Counted from the stretch's first letter, positions 16,334 through 25,706 are shown. The stretch is 64,000 bases of DNA from CAZOOK01 sp964581385 (GCA_964581385.1 CAZOOK010000017.1:67495-131494), one strand, 5' to 3'. The notes: generated by a model from the sequence alone, not told the origin. Translations and numbers: made by a program.

Positions 16334-17340
16334 GCTCGCGCGAACTGCTATCGCAGGACGAGATCGACGCGCTGCTGCACGGCGTCGATAGCGGCGCGGT
16401 CGATACGACACCGGCACCGGCTGCGCCCGGCGAGGCGCGTTCCTTCGATTTCGCGACGCAGGAGCGCATCGTCCGCGGTCGCATGCCGACGCTCGAAATG
16501 ATCAACGAACGTTTCGCGCGCCTGTTCCGCATCAGCCTGTTCAACATGTTGCGCCGCACGCCGGAATTGACGGTGAACGGGCTGGAAGCTTCGAAGTTTT
16601 CGGAATATACGCACAGCCTCTACGTGCCCACCTCGCTCAACGTCGTACGTATCAAGCCGCTGCGCGGCTCCGCACTGTTCATTTTCGAGCCGAAGCTGGT
16701 GGTTTCAGTGGTGGATAATTTCTTTGGCGGTGATGGACGCAGCAACGTCAAGATCGAAGGACGCGAATTCACGCCGACCGAAAATCGTGTGATCCAGATG
16801 CTGTTGCGGCAGGCGTTCCTGGATTTGCAGGAAGCCTGGGCGCCGGTGATGAATCTCCAGTTTGAATTCGTGCAATCCGAAGTCAATCCGCACTTCGCGA
16901 ACATCGTGGCGCCGACGGAGATTGTTGTCGTTTCCCGTTTCAAGATCGATCTGGACGGCGGCGGTGGCCATCTGCACGTCACCATGCCTTATTCGATGAT
17001 CGAACCGATTCGTGAGCAGCTCGACGCCGGCCTGCAGGCCGATCGCGCCGATCGTGATGACAAGCGCTGGCAGATCAGCCTGCGCGAGGAAATGCAGAGC
17101 GCAGAGGTGGACGTCGACAGCCGCCTCGGCAACGTGCGCATCTCTTTGCGGGAGTTGATGGCGCTGAAAGCGGGCGACGTCATTCCGATCAACATGCCGA
17201 AAGTGATCGATCTCTGCGTTGACGAACTGCCGGTGTTTCGTGGCCAGTTCGGTGTTGCCCATGGCCGCAACGCGGTCCGTATCACGGAAGTCGTCCGTCG
17301 CAATTCTTCTAATACAGCGCAACAGGGGCAAGGCAAATGA
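16330..17340 (+). CDS. fliM: Flagellar motor switch protein FliM
   Basis: This 336-residue C-ring protein binds CheY-P and sets rotation direction. The N-terminal CheY-P-binding peptide is clear (LLSQDEIDALLHGV), as are RMPTLEMINERFARLFRISL and the middle-domain motif GRSNVKIEGREFTPTENRVI. The C-terminal SPOA domain carries LGNVRISLRELMALKAGDVI. Its stop overlaps the fliN start. Confidence 0.97.
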   Translation: MSSRELLSQDEIDALLHGVDSGAVDTTPAPAAPGEARSFDFATQERIVRGRMPTLEMINERFARLFRISLFNMLRRTPELTVNGLEASKFSEYTHSLYVPTSLNVVRIKPLRGSALFIFEPKLVVSVVDNFFGGDGRSNVKIEGREFTPTENRVIQMLLRQAFLDLQEAWAPVMNLQFEFVQSEVNPHFANIVAPTEIVVVSRFKIDLDGGGGHLHVTMPYSMIEPIREQLDAGLQADRADRDDKRWQISLREEMQSAEVDVDSRLGNVRISLRELMALKAGDVIPINMPKVIDLCVDELPVFRGQFGVAHGRNAVRITEVVRRNSSNTAQQGQGK

Positions 17341-17699
17341 GTACTGCGAATAGCGCGGCCACCGCGGCACCGGAATATGCGCGCGCCAATTTCCAGGAGT
17401 TGCAGAGCGATGGCGCTGCTGCGCCGTTAGGGAATGGCGAGGTCAACCTCGACGTCATTCTCGATGTCAGCGTGACGCTGTCGCTCGAGGTTGGCCGCAT
17501 GCGCATTCCGATCCGCAATCTCCTCCAACTCAATCAGGGTTCCGTCGTCGAGCTGGAGCGGACCGCGGGCGATCCGCTCGACGTGTACGTCAACGGCACG
17601 CTGATAGCGCATGGTGAGGTGGTGGTCGTCAATGAGAAATTCGGCATCCGCTTGACTGATGTAGTGAGTCCGAGCGAGCGGATCCGCAAGCTCAAGTGA
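17337..17699 (+). CDS. fliN: Flagellar motor switch protein FliN
   Basis: This 120-residue C-ring and export-docking protein has the SPOA domain at residues 35-115: VNLDVILDVSVTLSLEVGRM, QLNQGSVVELERTAGDPLDVYVNG and VVNEKFGIRLTDVVSPSERI. It overlaps fliM by four bases and fliO by four bases. Confidence 0.96.
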   Translation: MSTANSAATAAPEYARANFQELQSDGAAAPLGNGEVNLDVILDVSVTLSLEVGRMRIPIRNLLQLNQGSVVELERTAGDPLDVYVNGTLIAHGEVVVVNEKFGIRLTDVVSPSERIRKLK

Positions 17700-18058
17700 A
17701 CACTGTATCGACTCTTTCCGCTGCCGCTTCGCCGACCGGCAGCCTGCCTCATATGATGGGCGCGCTGCTCGCGGTGCTGGGGCTGATTTTCGTGCTCGCG
17801 TGGCTGCTACGACGCGTGCAGAACATGCGTCCCACTAGCGCCGGCAGTCTCAGCGTGCAGGGCGGTCTGCAAGTCGGTGCGCGCGAGCGCGTGCTGTGGG
17901 TGCGGGCGGGTGAAACCCATTTGCTGATTGGAGTCGCACCGGGTCGCGTGCAGACACTGCATGTGTTCGATCACGCGCCGGAAGTCGCGCCGCCCGTAAG
18001 CGGTGGTGCCGCACCGAATTTCAGCGATCTTCTCAAGCGGGCCCTGGGTCAATCATGA
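17696..18058 (+). CDS. fliO: Flagellar biosynthetic protein FliO
   Basis: This 120-residue membrane protein assists FliP ring assembly. A GTG start overlaps the fliN stop. One membrane segment (about 19-38, MMGALLAVLGLIFVLAWLLR) precedes a cytosolic beta domain (LSVQGGLQVGARERVLWVRA, HLLIGVAPG). The length and order (N-O-P) are typical. Confidence 0.9.
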   Translation: MNTVSTLSAAASPTGSLPHMMGALLAVLGLIFVLAWLLRRVQNMRPTSAGSLSVQGGLQVGARERVLWVRAGETHLLIGVAPGRVQTLHVFDHAPEVAPPVSGGAAPNFSDLLKRALGQS

Positions 18059-18798
18059 AGCGTCTGATTCTCGCAATCGCTGCCGTGATGGCAAGTCCAG
18101 CAGTACTCGCGGTCGGTATGCCGGCGTTGTCGGTGACCACGGCGCCTGGCGGTGGGCAGAACTACAGCCTGAGCATCCAGGCGCTGTTGTTGATGACAGC
18201 GTTGACGCTGCTGCCGGCGATCTTCCTGATGATGAGTGCGTTCACGCGCATCGTCGTCGTGCTCGGTCTGCTACGGCAGGCGCTCGGCACCGGCAGTACG
18301 CCGTCAAATCAGATTCTGATTGGCCTGTCGCTGTTTCTGACTTACTTTGTGATGAATCCGGTGCTCGATCGCATCTACAGCACCGCCGCGCAGCCGTACA
18401 TCGACGGTAAGATTGAATTCCAGCCGGCGCTCGCGGCCGCGGAGAAACCGCTGCGTGCTTTCATGCTGGCGCAGACTCGTGAAACGGACTTGATGACCTT
18501 CGCCCGTATCTCCGGGCACGATAAATTCGCGACGCCGGACGATGTGCCATTCGCAGTGCTCGCACCGGCGTTCATGACCAGCGAGCTGACCACCGCGTTC
18601 GAGATCGGCTTTCTGCTGTTCATTCCGTTCATCGTCATCGATCTGGTGATCTCCAGCGTACTGATGAGCATGGGCATGATGATGCTTTCGCCGATGCTGA
18701 TCTCGCTGCCGTTCAAATTGATGCTGTTCGTACTCGTGGACGGCTGGAGTCTCGTTATGGGTTCGCTTGCGGCAAGCTTCCGGGCGGTGGCGCTATGA
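18055..18798 (+). CDS. fliP: Flagellar export gate protein FliP
   Basis: This 247-residue protein forms the pentameric export-gate core. A cleavable signal-like N-terminus (MKRLILAIAAVMASPAVLA) precedes four hydrophobic segments. Family motifs include ALTLLPAIFLMMSAFTRIVV, TPSNQILIGLSLFLT and the C-terminal SSVLMSMGMMMLSPMLISLP. It overlaps fliO and fliQ by four bases each. Confidence 0.97.
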   Translation: MKRLILAIAAVMASPAVLAVGMPALSVTTAPGGGQNYSLSIQALLLMTALTLLPAIFLMMSAFTRIVVVLGLLRQALGTGSTPSNQILIGLSLFLTYFVMNPVLDRIYSTAAQPYIDGKIEFQPALAAAEKPLRAFMLAQTRETDLMTFARISGHDKFATPDDVPFAVLAPAFMTSELTTAFEIGFLLFIPFIVIDLVISSVLMSMGMMMLSPMLISLPFKLMLFVLVDGWSLVMGSLAASFRAVAL

Positions 18799-19064
18799 CT
18801 CCCGACCAAGTTCTCACCATCGGGCAGGAAGCACTCCAGCTCGCGTTGATGATCGGCGCGCCACTGCTATTGACTGCACTTGTCGTCGGCCTCGTCGTCG
18901 GCGTCTTTCAAGCGGCGACGCAGATCAACGAAATGACGCTGTCGTTTATTCCCAAGTTGCTGGGAATGGCGGCGATGCTGGTATTCACCGGTCCATGGAT
19001 GCTGCGCCTGCTGACTGAATACACGCGCCGGCTCATCGAAAATATTCCCTCCTTGATTCACTGA
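18795..19064 (+). CDS. fliQ: Flagellar export gate protein FliQ
   Basis: This 89-residue protein has two membrane helices, the standard size. Motif segments are LTALVVGLVVGVFQAATQIN, EMTLSFIPKL and an FTGPWMLRLL segment. It overlaps fliP, and fliR begins 4 bases after its stop. Confidence 0.96.
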   Translation: MTPDQVLTIGQEALQLALMIGAPLLLTALVVGLVVGVFQAATQINEMTLSFIPKLLGMAAMLVFTGPWMLRLLTEYTRRLIENIPSLIH

Positions 19065-19068
19065 CGGC

Positions 19069-19845
19069 ATGAACTTCACAGATGCGCAACTGCAAGCTTG
19101 GCTGCAGGACGCGCTGTGGCCATTCATACGTATCGGCGGCCTATTGATGGTGGCGCCCGTGTTCAGTGGCCATACCATGCCGGCACGGGTGCGGCTGATG
19201 TTCGCGTTCGCGCTGACCTTCGCACTCGCGCCGCTGCTACCGCCGTCGCCGCCCATGGAGATATTCACCGCCGTCTGGTGGCTGCGCGGTGTGCAGGAGA
19301 TGGTGTTCGGAATCGCGCTCGGATTTCTGCTGAAGCTGGTATTCGAAGCGGTGATTCTCGGTGGCGAATTGATCGGCAACGGTATGGGCCTCGGTTTCGC
19401 ACGGTTGGCCGATCCCGTGCGCGGTGCGGACGCGCCGGTCGTCGGTCAGTTTCTGCAAGTAATCGCGGTATTGCTGTTCCTGACCGCCGGCGGTCATTTG
19501 CGGCTGATCGAATTGCTCGCCCAGAGTTTTCGCTCGGTGCCGGCCGGTGGTGATGTGCTGACCGCGCCAGCAATGTACGCACTGGCTGGATTCGCGAGCG
19601 AGACATTTTCCGGTGCGCTATCGGTCGCGCTGCCGATGGTTGGCGCGCTGCTGCTGGTGAACATTGCTTTCGGCGTCATGAGCCGCAGCTCGCCGACGTT
19701 GAACGGGTTGTCAGTGGGATTTCCGCTGTCGCTGCTCGCCGGGCTGCTGCTGATGCGGTTCGATCTGCCAATGATCGCCACCGTGCTAGATCGCGAACTG
19801 ATGGCCGCGTGGACCTTCATTTCCTCCTGGATTCTAGTGTCGTGA
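19069..19845 (+). CDS. fliR: Flagellar export gate protein FliR
   Basis: This 258-residue polytopic protein completes the FliPQR gate. It shows the family segments PFIRIGGLLMVAPVFSG, ARVRLMFAFALTFALAPLLP and GELIGNGMGLGFARLADPV. The following 165-base gap to flhB contains short inverted motifs but no clear promoter. Confidence 0.95.
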   Translation: MNFTDAQLQAWLQDALWPFIRIGGLLMVAPVFSGHTMPARVRLMFAFALTFALAPLLPPSPPMEIFTAVWWLRGVQEMVFGIALGFLLKLVFEAVILGGELIGNGMGLGFARLADPVRGADAPVVGQFLQVIAVLLFLTAGGHLRLIELLAQSFRSVPAGGDVLTAPAMYALAGFASETFSGALSVALPMVGALLLVNIAFGVMSRSSPTLNGLSVGFPLSLLAGLLLMRFDLPMIATVLDRELMAAWTFISSWILVS

Positions 19846-20010
19846 GTCAGAAATTCGTCACGTATCTCGGGGCGCCGTTTTGCCGCCCGCGGCGTTGCGA
19901 CTTCTCGCCATATGCCCAATATGACTCGTCGTCGCGTCTTGCGCGCGACAAAACGGCACTCCCGATTTATGCAACGAATTTACGACTCGCGACACTAGGA
20001 GTGCGCTGAC

Positions 20011-21138
20011 GTGGCCGAGTCATCAGCTCAGGACAGAACCGAAGAAGCCACCCCTAAACGCAAGCGCGATGCCCGTAAGCGCGGGCAGGTGCCGCGGTCG
20101 CGCGAATTGTCGACCGCCGCCGTGGTCGGCGTCGCCGTGCTGATCCTCACCGTATCCGGCTCACGCGTTGCTTCCGGTGCTTTGTCGTTCATGCGTAGCG
20201 CGTTGCACATCGATGCCGCCATGCTGAGCGAGCCGCGCCAGGCAGCGGTGATCGCAGGTCATCAGCTAAGCCAGGGATTATGGGTGGTGGCGCCGATTCT
20301 CGGCGCGACCATAGCCGCCGCGCTGATTGCGCCGGCGCTGCTCGGTGGCTGGAATTTCAGTATCGAGGCAATTCAGCCAGATTTCTCGCGCGTCAATCCT
20401 GCACGCGGCTTGGGTCGCGTGTTCTCGACACAGGGCCTGTTCGAGCTTGCGAAAAGCGTTGCCAAATTCACGATGCTCGGCGCAGTCGGCGCGGCCTTCG
20501 TATGGCAGCACCGCGCAGAGCTGTCGGGTCTCGGTCTGCAGGCGGCGGACGCGGCGGCTGGCCATGTTTCCCGCCTGGTGATTTCGTGCCTGGGCTGGAT
20601 GGCGATGGCATTGGCGGGCATCGCGGCCGTTGACGCGCCATACCAGCGCTGGAACTACATGAAGCAGCTGCGCATGAGCAAGCAGGAAATCCGCGACGAG
20701 TACAAGCAGAGCGAAGGTCGTCCTGAAGTCAAGGCGAGGATCCGTCGCATCCAGCACGAAATGGCCAAGCGCCGCATGATGGAAAAGGTGCCGACCGCCG
20801 ATGTTGTCGTCACTAACCCGACGCACTACGCCGTTGCGCTCAAATACACCTCCGGTTCGATGCGCGCGCCGGTCGTAGTGGCCAAGGGCGCGCATGTGCT
20901 CGCTGCAACCATTCGCGAACTCGCGCAGCACCATCGCATACCGCTGGTGTCAGCGCCGCCACTCGCGCGTGCACTCTACCGCGAGGTCGATCTCGATGCT
21001 GAAATCCCGGTGCCGCTCTATGCAGCGGTGGCACAGGTGCTGACTTATGTTTACCAACTCCGCAAGTGGAGCGGCGGTATACGGCCGCCGGAGCCCGATA
21101 TCGGCGACATTCCGGGTGGCGAGCCCGATCCAGAATAG
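20011..21138 (+). CDS. flhB: Flagellar export gate protein FlhB
   Basis: This 375-residue protein has four membrane segments (residues about 30-210) and a cytosolic domain containing the autocleavage site N-P-T-H at 269-272 (VVTNPTHYAVAL). The N-terminus is typical (DRTEEATPKRKRDARKRGQV). A GTG start is used with AGGAG about 10 bases upstream. FlhB switches export specificity together with FliK. flhA does not follow, so the flagellar block ends here. Confidence 0.96.
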   Translation: MAESSAQDRTEEATPKRKRDARKRGQVPRSRELSTAAVVGVAVLILTVSGSRVASGALSFMRSALHIDAAMLSEPRQAAVIAGHQLSQGLWVVAPILGATIAAALIAPALLGGWNFSIEAIQPDFSRVNPARGLGRVFSTQGLFELAKSVAKFTMLGAVGAAFVWQHRAELSGLGLQAADAAAGHVSRLVISCLGWMAMALAGIAAVDAPYQRWNYMKQLRMSKQEIRDEYKQSEGRPEVKARIRRIQHEMAKRRMMEKVPTADVVVTNPTHYAVALKYTSGSMRAPVVVAKGAHVLAATIRELAQHHRIPLVSAPPLARALYREVDLDAEIPVPLYAAVAQVLTYVYQLRKWSGGIRPPEPDIGDIPGGEPDPE

Positions 21139-21198
21139 AGATTTCAGTCCATTCCATATCTGAACTCTTGCCGTTACCGTTGCGCGCGCCATAGACTC

Positions 21199-21257
21199 CT
21201 GGAGCGAGCGATGCACCTTTGGATCACTGCTATCCAAAGGTGCATCGCTCGCTCCAG
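21199..21257 (+). repeat. Minimal hairpin form of the palindromic element, copy D
   Basis: A perfect 26-base inverted repeat (21199-21224 with 21232-21257) encloses a 7-base loop CACTGCT. The arm plus loop (GAGCG....ATGCAC.TTTGGATCACTGC) closely matches the terminal arm of copy B at 51170. It therefore looks like a copy whose interior was deleted, leaving the two ends joined. It sits 60 bases after flhB and 15 bases before the GMC gene, where it could act as a transcription block or affect that gene's leader. Confidence 0.75.
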
Positions 21258-21272
21258 CACTTGATCGGGGGA

Positions 21273-22724
21273 ATGTTGGTGGAATCGCACTACGACGTTG
21301 TCATCGTCGGGACAGGGTTTGCGGGCAGCTTTTTTCTGATGCGTTACCTGCAGCGAGCTCCGGCGACCGTACGCGTGCTGGTGCTGGAGCGCGGAAGGAA
21401 CGATACGAAAGCATGGCAGTTGCAGAACCGGCGCACGTCCAGCATCGCGCCGGAGGATGTGTTTATCAACCGCACGCCGGAAAAAGAATGGTTGACCAGC
21501 CCCGGCTTCGGCGGCAATTCAAAATGCTGGTGGGGCGGGGCGTCGCGCATGATGCCGGGCGACTTCGCGCTGAAGTCGCGTTACGGCGTCGGCGTGGACT
21601 GGCCGCTGTCATACGATGATCTGGAGACTCACTACGGCGTCGTCGAGGAAACCATGGTGGTATCGGGACCGAGTGACAGCCCGATGCCGCGTTCGCGACC
21701 GTTTCCGCAGCCGCCGCATCGGATGTCGGATCCCGATGAGCTGCTGAAGAAGCATTTTCCGGACGGCTGGTTCCATCCCGCAACCGTGCGTGCGCGTCTG
21801 CCGACACCCACGCGCGGTGTCTGCTGCGCCACCGGTTACTGCGAGCTGTGTCCGGTGGATGCCAAGTTCACCATCCAAAACGGCCTTGCGCACCTCTACG
21901 ACGATCCGCGTGTGACGTTGTTGCTGGAAGCGCCGGTGGATGGCATCGAAACCAGTGGCGGTGTGGCGAGCGCAGTCGTCTATCAACACGAGGGTCGCGC
22001 CGCGCGTGCTTCCAGCGACCTGTTCGTTCTGGCCGCCAGCGCTTTGTTCAATCCGCATATCCTGCTGCGGTCCGGGCTGCACCATCCACTGCTCGGCAAG
22101 CGCCTGCACGAACAGATGCCGGTGGATGTGTCCCTGAACCTGAGTGGCGTGAAGAGCTACAACGGCAGCACCACGATCTGCGGTAACGGATACCTGTTCT
22201 ATGACGGAGAGCACCGGCGCGAGCATGCGGCCTGCCTGATTGAAACCTGGAATTCGCCGTTTGCCTACGGCCGCGCGCCGTTGCGCGCCGAGCGCAATCG
22301 TTGGACCGAGCGTGCTTACATGCGATTCATGTTCGATGACCTGCCGCGCGAAGACAATACGGTTATTGTCAACGCGGAGAATCCGCGCCTCGCGGAGGCT
22401 CGCTTCAACGGCTATTCTGATTACGCGAAGCGCGGCATGGAGCAGATCCCGCGCATGGTCGAAAAGATGGCGCAGGCACTGCCGATCGAGGGTATCGAAA
22501 GCATGGCGATCGGCCGCACCACCGCGCACATCCAGGGAACCGTGGTGATGGGCGACGATCCGGTGACGAGCATCGTCGATCGCCATCTGATCCATCACCA
22601 GTTTCGCAATCTGCTGGTGCTGGGTGCCAGCGCGTTTCCAACTGCCAGCCCCTCGTATCCGACCGTCACCATATCCGCCCTGTCGCTGTGGGCGGCCGAT
22701 CATTTGCTGGCCCGAGGAGCTTGA
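21273..22724 (+). CDS. GMC-family FAD-dependent oxidoreductase (sugar/alcohol dehydrogenase type)
   Basis: This 483-residue flavoprotein has the FAD-binding motif near the N-terminus (VVIVGTGFAGSFF) and GMC C-terminal segments (GTVVMGDDPVTSIVD; NLLVLGASAFPTASPSYPTV). In most GMC enzymes the last motif reads NPTLT and supplies an active-site Asn; here the position is Tyr. A CC-x4-C-x2-C cluster (GVCCATGYCELCP) recalls the Fe-S cysteines of FAD glucose dehydrogenase (inference). It has no signal peptide. The next gene has a Tat signal, so co-export by hitch-hiking is plausible. The start at 21273 follows GGGGGA. The substrate is unknown. Confidence 0.85.
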   Translation: MLVESHYDVVIVGTGFAGSFFLMRYLQRAPATVRVLVLERGRNDTKAWQLQNRRTSSIAPEDVFINRTPEKEWLTSPGFGGNSKCWWGGASRMMPGDFALKSRYGVGVDWPLSYDDLETHYGVVEETMVVSGPSDSPMPRSRPFPQPPHRMSDPDELLKKHFPDGWFHPATVRARLPTPTRGVCCATGYCELCPVDAKFTIQNGLAHLYDDPRVTLLLEAPVDGIETSGGVASAVVYQHEGRAARASSDLFVLAASALFNPHILLRSGLHHPLLGKRLHEQMPVDVSLNLSGVKSYNGSTTICGNGYLFYDGEHRREHAACLIETWNSPFAYGRAPLRAERNRWTERAYMRFMFDDLPREDNTVIVNAENPRLAEARFNGYSDYAKRGMEQIPRMVEKMAQALPIEGIESMAIGRTTAHIQGTVVMGDDPVTSIVDRHLIHHQFRNLLVLGASAFPTASPSYPTVTISALSLWAADHLLARGA

Positions 22725-22725
22725 A

Positions 22726-23157
22726 ATGCTGTCGCGTCGCGGTTTCATGGTATCCGCGCTGGCCGGTTTGTCCGGTCTGTTGGCATGGCAACTCTTCCGC
22801 GGTTCGATGGAGGACGCTATCGTCTCCATGTTGCGCAAGCGGCTCGACTATCTGACGCTGGACGACAATGGCTTGAACGCATTTGCGCGCGACGCGGTGG
22901 CGAACGGCGTCATCGCTCGTCCCAAGCTCCATTTGATGGCCGCTGCCGGATCGCAATATGCGCGCCTGGTCTCCCCGGGCGCGGGTTACATCGGACACAC
23001 CGTACGGCACGGCGAGGAGCGCATCATCAGCGCATACCTGATGTCGAGCGATTTCTTCATCAGCGGTGCCGACATGAGCCGCGTCGTCCGCTATCTCGGC
23101 TATTACGATCCGCTGCGCCGGCCCTGCGGGAATCCATTCGCGCGCCTAGGCATTTAG
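22726..23157 (+). CDS. Small Tat-signal protein, likely partner subunit of the GMC dehydrogenase
   Basis: This 143-residue protein starts with a twin-arginine signal (SRRGFMVSALAGLSGLLAW). The stop of the GMC gene and this ATG are one base apart, so they form a unit. Size and signal resemble the small (gamma) subunits of gluconate/FAD-glucose dehydrogenases, which carry the catalytic subunit across the membrane. Sequence similarity to that family cannot be confirmed by eye. No cytochrome c subunit gene follows, so the electron acceptor is unclear. Confidence 0.6.
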   Translation: MLSRRGFMVSALAGLSGLLAWQLFRGSMEDAIVSMLRKRLDYLTLDDNGLNAFARDAVANGVIARPKLHLMAAAGSQYARLVSPGAGYIGHTVRHGEERIISAYLMSSDFFISGADMSRVVRYLGYYDPLRRPCGNPFARLGI

Positions 23158-23210
23158 AGTCAATTAACAATAACCCGCTGAAACCTCTCTCTTTGTCGGA
23201 AAATTCCGCC

Positions 23211-23227
23211 GTGGCACACGGCCTGCA
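23211..23227 (+). promoter_or_regulatory. Sigma54 promoter of the PAS-GGDEF gene
   Basis: TGGCACACGGCCTGCA has GG at 23213-23214 and GC at 23225-23226 with a 10-base spacer; the only clear deviation is CT instead of TT before GC. Initiation is predicted near 23238, 25 bases before the ATG. This places a diguanylate cyclase, and perhaps the TPR gene 29 bases behind it, under RpoN. Confidence 0.75.
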
Positions 23228-23262
23228 GGGAAGGCTGTAACGACAAGTAATGGGGCGGAAAA

Positions 23263-25677
23263 ATGTCAGCGATCCGTCAGAGCGGCCGTCAACGCCAAGC
23301 GGTGGTGGTACTCGCCGCGGTCGCTGGCCTGTCGTTGCCTGCCGCCTCCGATGCTGCGATCGCCGGGAATCCAAGTGCTGCCACGATGTTGCTGGCCGCT
23401 TTAACCATTGTTGCTGTCACTACCGCGGCGATATTCGCAGCGAAGTGGATGCACTTGCGCGCGGTCAGCCGTGGTGAGCGCATTCTGATCGGCGCAATGA
23501 AAGCTTGGGGCGACGCCGAACTATTGACGTCAGAGGGGATCGTCGCCTCCACTGGAGAAGTATCGTCACGCAGCGGCGCTGACCGTGCTGGGCGCCACTT
23601 CTGGGGATTGCGGCCATTTGCTCACGATCCGGCCATTCGTGAGCGCGTGCGCGAGGCAGTGATGGCGGCGGCGCGCGGCGAAACGCCGTGCATCGAAATC
23701 GACTTGCCTGCCAGCCACGGTGAAACGCATACGTTGGAGCTCCGGGTGCGTCCGGCCGCTGGAGTCGGTCGCGTCCGTTATCTGCTCGCGACGACAATGG
23801 ATGTCACTGCGCGCCGCTCGGCCGAGCGGATCGCCGACGAGGTCGCGCGGCAACGCGAGTTCTACCTGCAGCACACGCCGCTGGCGATCATCGAATGGTC
23901 GCCCGACCTGCGCGTGCGGCGCTGGTCCCGCCACGCGGAAATCATCTTCGGCTGGACCGAAAACGAAGCGCTGGGCCATACCTCGGTGGAGCTCGGAATG
24001 AACGCCGAAGGCGAACGCGTGGCGCGTGCCGATTTGCGTCAAGCTGCGGACGGTAAGCCTACCGGCGTAGCGACCCGCCAGTTCCGTCGCAAGGATGGAC
24101 GCTGCGTATGGGTAGAAACGTCCAGTTCCGCAATGCGTGGCAGCGGCGGAGAAATCCAGGCGATCGTAATGCTCGGACACGATGTCACCGAGCGCCATCT
24201 GGAAACGCTGATGCTGCGCGACAGCGAGCGCCGCTATCGCGGAATTTTTGAGAACGCTGCCGCTGGCTTGGCGTTGCTCGACCGCAACGGTCGCTGGCTT
24301 ACCGTCAACGAACATGTGTCACACATCACTGGCTATTCTGCTGAAGAGTTGCTGAAGCTGGACTACCAGTCGATCACGCATCCGGACGATCTGGAGGCTG
24401 ATATGACGCTGGCACGGCAGGTGATGAGCGGAGAGCGTGAGGGCTATCGGCTCGAAAAGCGTTATATCCGCAAGGACGGTTCGCTCGTGTGGATTCTGCT
24501 GCACGTGCAGCGCATCGAGAATTGCGGCGAACGTGCGCCGTGCTTCGTGTCGGTGATCGAGGATATCAGCGAGCGCAAGGCTGCCGAGGAACAATCGCGG
24601 GCACTATCGGCCAACCTGGAAACACAGGTCGCCACGCGCACCGCCGAACTGGAAACCATGATGCAGCGTGCGCGGTTGCAGCACGCGCAGCTGGCGCTGG
24701 CGACGGATATGAACGGCTTGCTGCCGGCAGCGCACGACGTGCAGGAAACCGCCGGCATCGTCGCGCGTTATATGCCGCAGGTGTTTCCGAACAGCACCGG
24801 AGCGTTGTATTTCGAGGAAGCGGCGAGCGGACAGTTTGTTTTGCAAGCGCACTGGGGGAGCGGTGATCAATTCTCCACCGCTTTCGATGCTGCGGACTGC
24901 TGGGCGCTGCGCCGCTGCCAGGAACATCGTGTCGACGGCGCGCATGATCCCTTGCGCTGTCGTCATCTCAATGCGGGCATCGTTGCGTCGGTCTGCATTC
25001 CGCTCGTTGCATTGGGCGAAGTCGTCGGCGTGCTCGAATTGGCCTGGAGCGAGCGTTCGGCGGAACCGGACGACGCGCTGTTGCGAACCATCGCCGAACA
25101 GGTCGGGCTCGCGATCAGCAATCTTCATCTGCGCGACGAGCTGCGCAAGCAGGCGTTCTACGATCCTCTGACCGGCCTCTACAATCGTCGCAGTCTCGAC
25201 GATCACCTGCGGCGGCGCGCATCCGAGTGGGCACGCAACCAGCGTGGTTATGGCATCGTGATGATCGATGTCGATCACTTCAAAGCGGTCAACGACCGCT
25301 TCGGGCATGACGCCGGCGACCAGGTGCTGCGCGAAGTCGCGGCGCTGCTGCGGCGCGTGCTGCGCAACCATGATATTGCGTTCCGCCACGGTGGCGAGGA
25401 GTTCTTGCTGGTGGTGGAGTCGGACGGCGCCGAGGGCGTCATGCAGTGCGCCGAACGCGTCCGTCAGGAGATCGAAACCCTGCGTATGGCCGGCAACGGT
25501 CAGATCCTGCCGGCGCTGACGGTGTCGATCGGCGTTGCCTGCTGTCCCGACGACGGCGAGAACCCGGCGGTCTTGCGCGGTCACGCGGATCAGGCGTTGT
25601 ACGCCGCCAAAGCTGCCGGCCGCAATCGCGTGCTCCGGTACCTGCCGGATCCAGGTTCCAATTCGGCGATTGCGTGA
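23263..25677 (+). CDS. PAS-PAS-GAF-GGDEF diguanylate cyclase
   Basis: This 804-residue signalling protein has two hydrophobic N-terminal segments (about 13-33 and 42-62), a PAS-like region (90-190), PAS/PAC (195-315) and PAS/PAC (320-445, ENAAAGLALLDRNGRWLTVN). A coiled coil (445-490), a GAF-like domain (490-625) and GGDEF (635-800) follow. The active-site signature RHGGEEF is intact, and an RxxD inhibitory site (RNHD) lies five residues before it, so the enzyme should make c-di-GMP with product feedback. Its sigma54 promoter suggests co-regulation with flagella by FleQ/RpoN. GGGCGG precedes the ATG. Confidence 0.93.
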   Translation: MSAIRQSGRQRQAVVVLAAVAGLSLPAASDAAIAGNPSAATMLLAALTIVAVTTAAIFAAKWMHLRAVSRGERILIGAMKAWGDAELLTSEGIVASTGEVSSRSGADRAGRHFWGLRPFAHDPAIRERVREAVMAAARGETPCIEIDLPASHGETHTLELRVRPAAGVGRVRYLLATTMDVTARRSAERIADEVARQREFYLQHTPLAIIEWSPDLRVRRWSRHAEIIFGWTENEALGHTSVELGMNAEGERVARADLRQAADGKPTGVATRQFRRKDGRCVWVETSSSAMRGSGGEIQAIVMLGHDVTERHLETLMLRDSERRYRGIFENAAAGLALLDRNGRWLTVNEHVSHITGYSAEELLKLDYQSITHPDDLEADMTLARQVMSGEREGYRLEKRYIRKDGSLVWILLHVQRIENCGERAPCFVSVIEDISERKAAEEQSRALSANLETQVATRTAELETMMQRARLQHAQLALATDMNGLLPAAHDVQETAGIVARYMPQVFPNSTGALYFEEAASGQFVLQAHWGSGDQFSTAFDAADCWALRRCQEHRVDGAHDPLRCRHLNAGIVASVCIPLVALGEVVGVLELAWSERSAEPDDALLRTIAEQVGLAISNLHLRDELRKQAFYDPLTGLYNRRSLDDHLRRRASEWARNQRGYGIVMIDVDHFKAVNDRFGHDAGDQVLREVAALLRRVLRNHDIAFRHGGEEFLLVVESDGAEGVMQCAERVRQEIETLRMAGNGQILPALTVSIGVACCPDDGENPAVLRGHADQALYAAKAAGRNRVLRYLPDPGSNSAIA

Positions 25678-25706
25678 CGGCCTTTGAGAGCTTTGCGGCG
25701 AATCCA

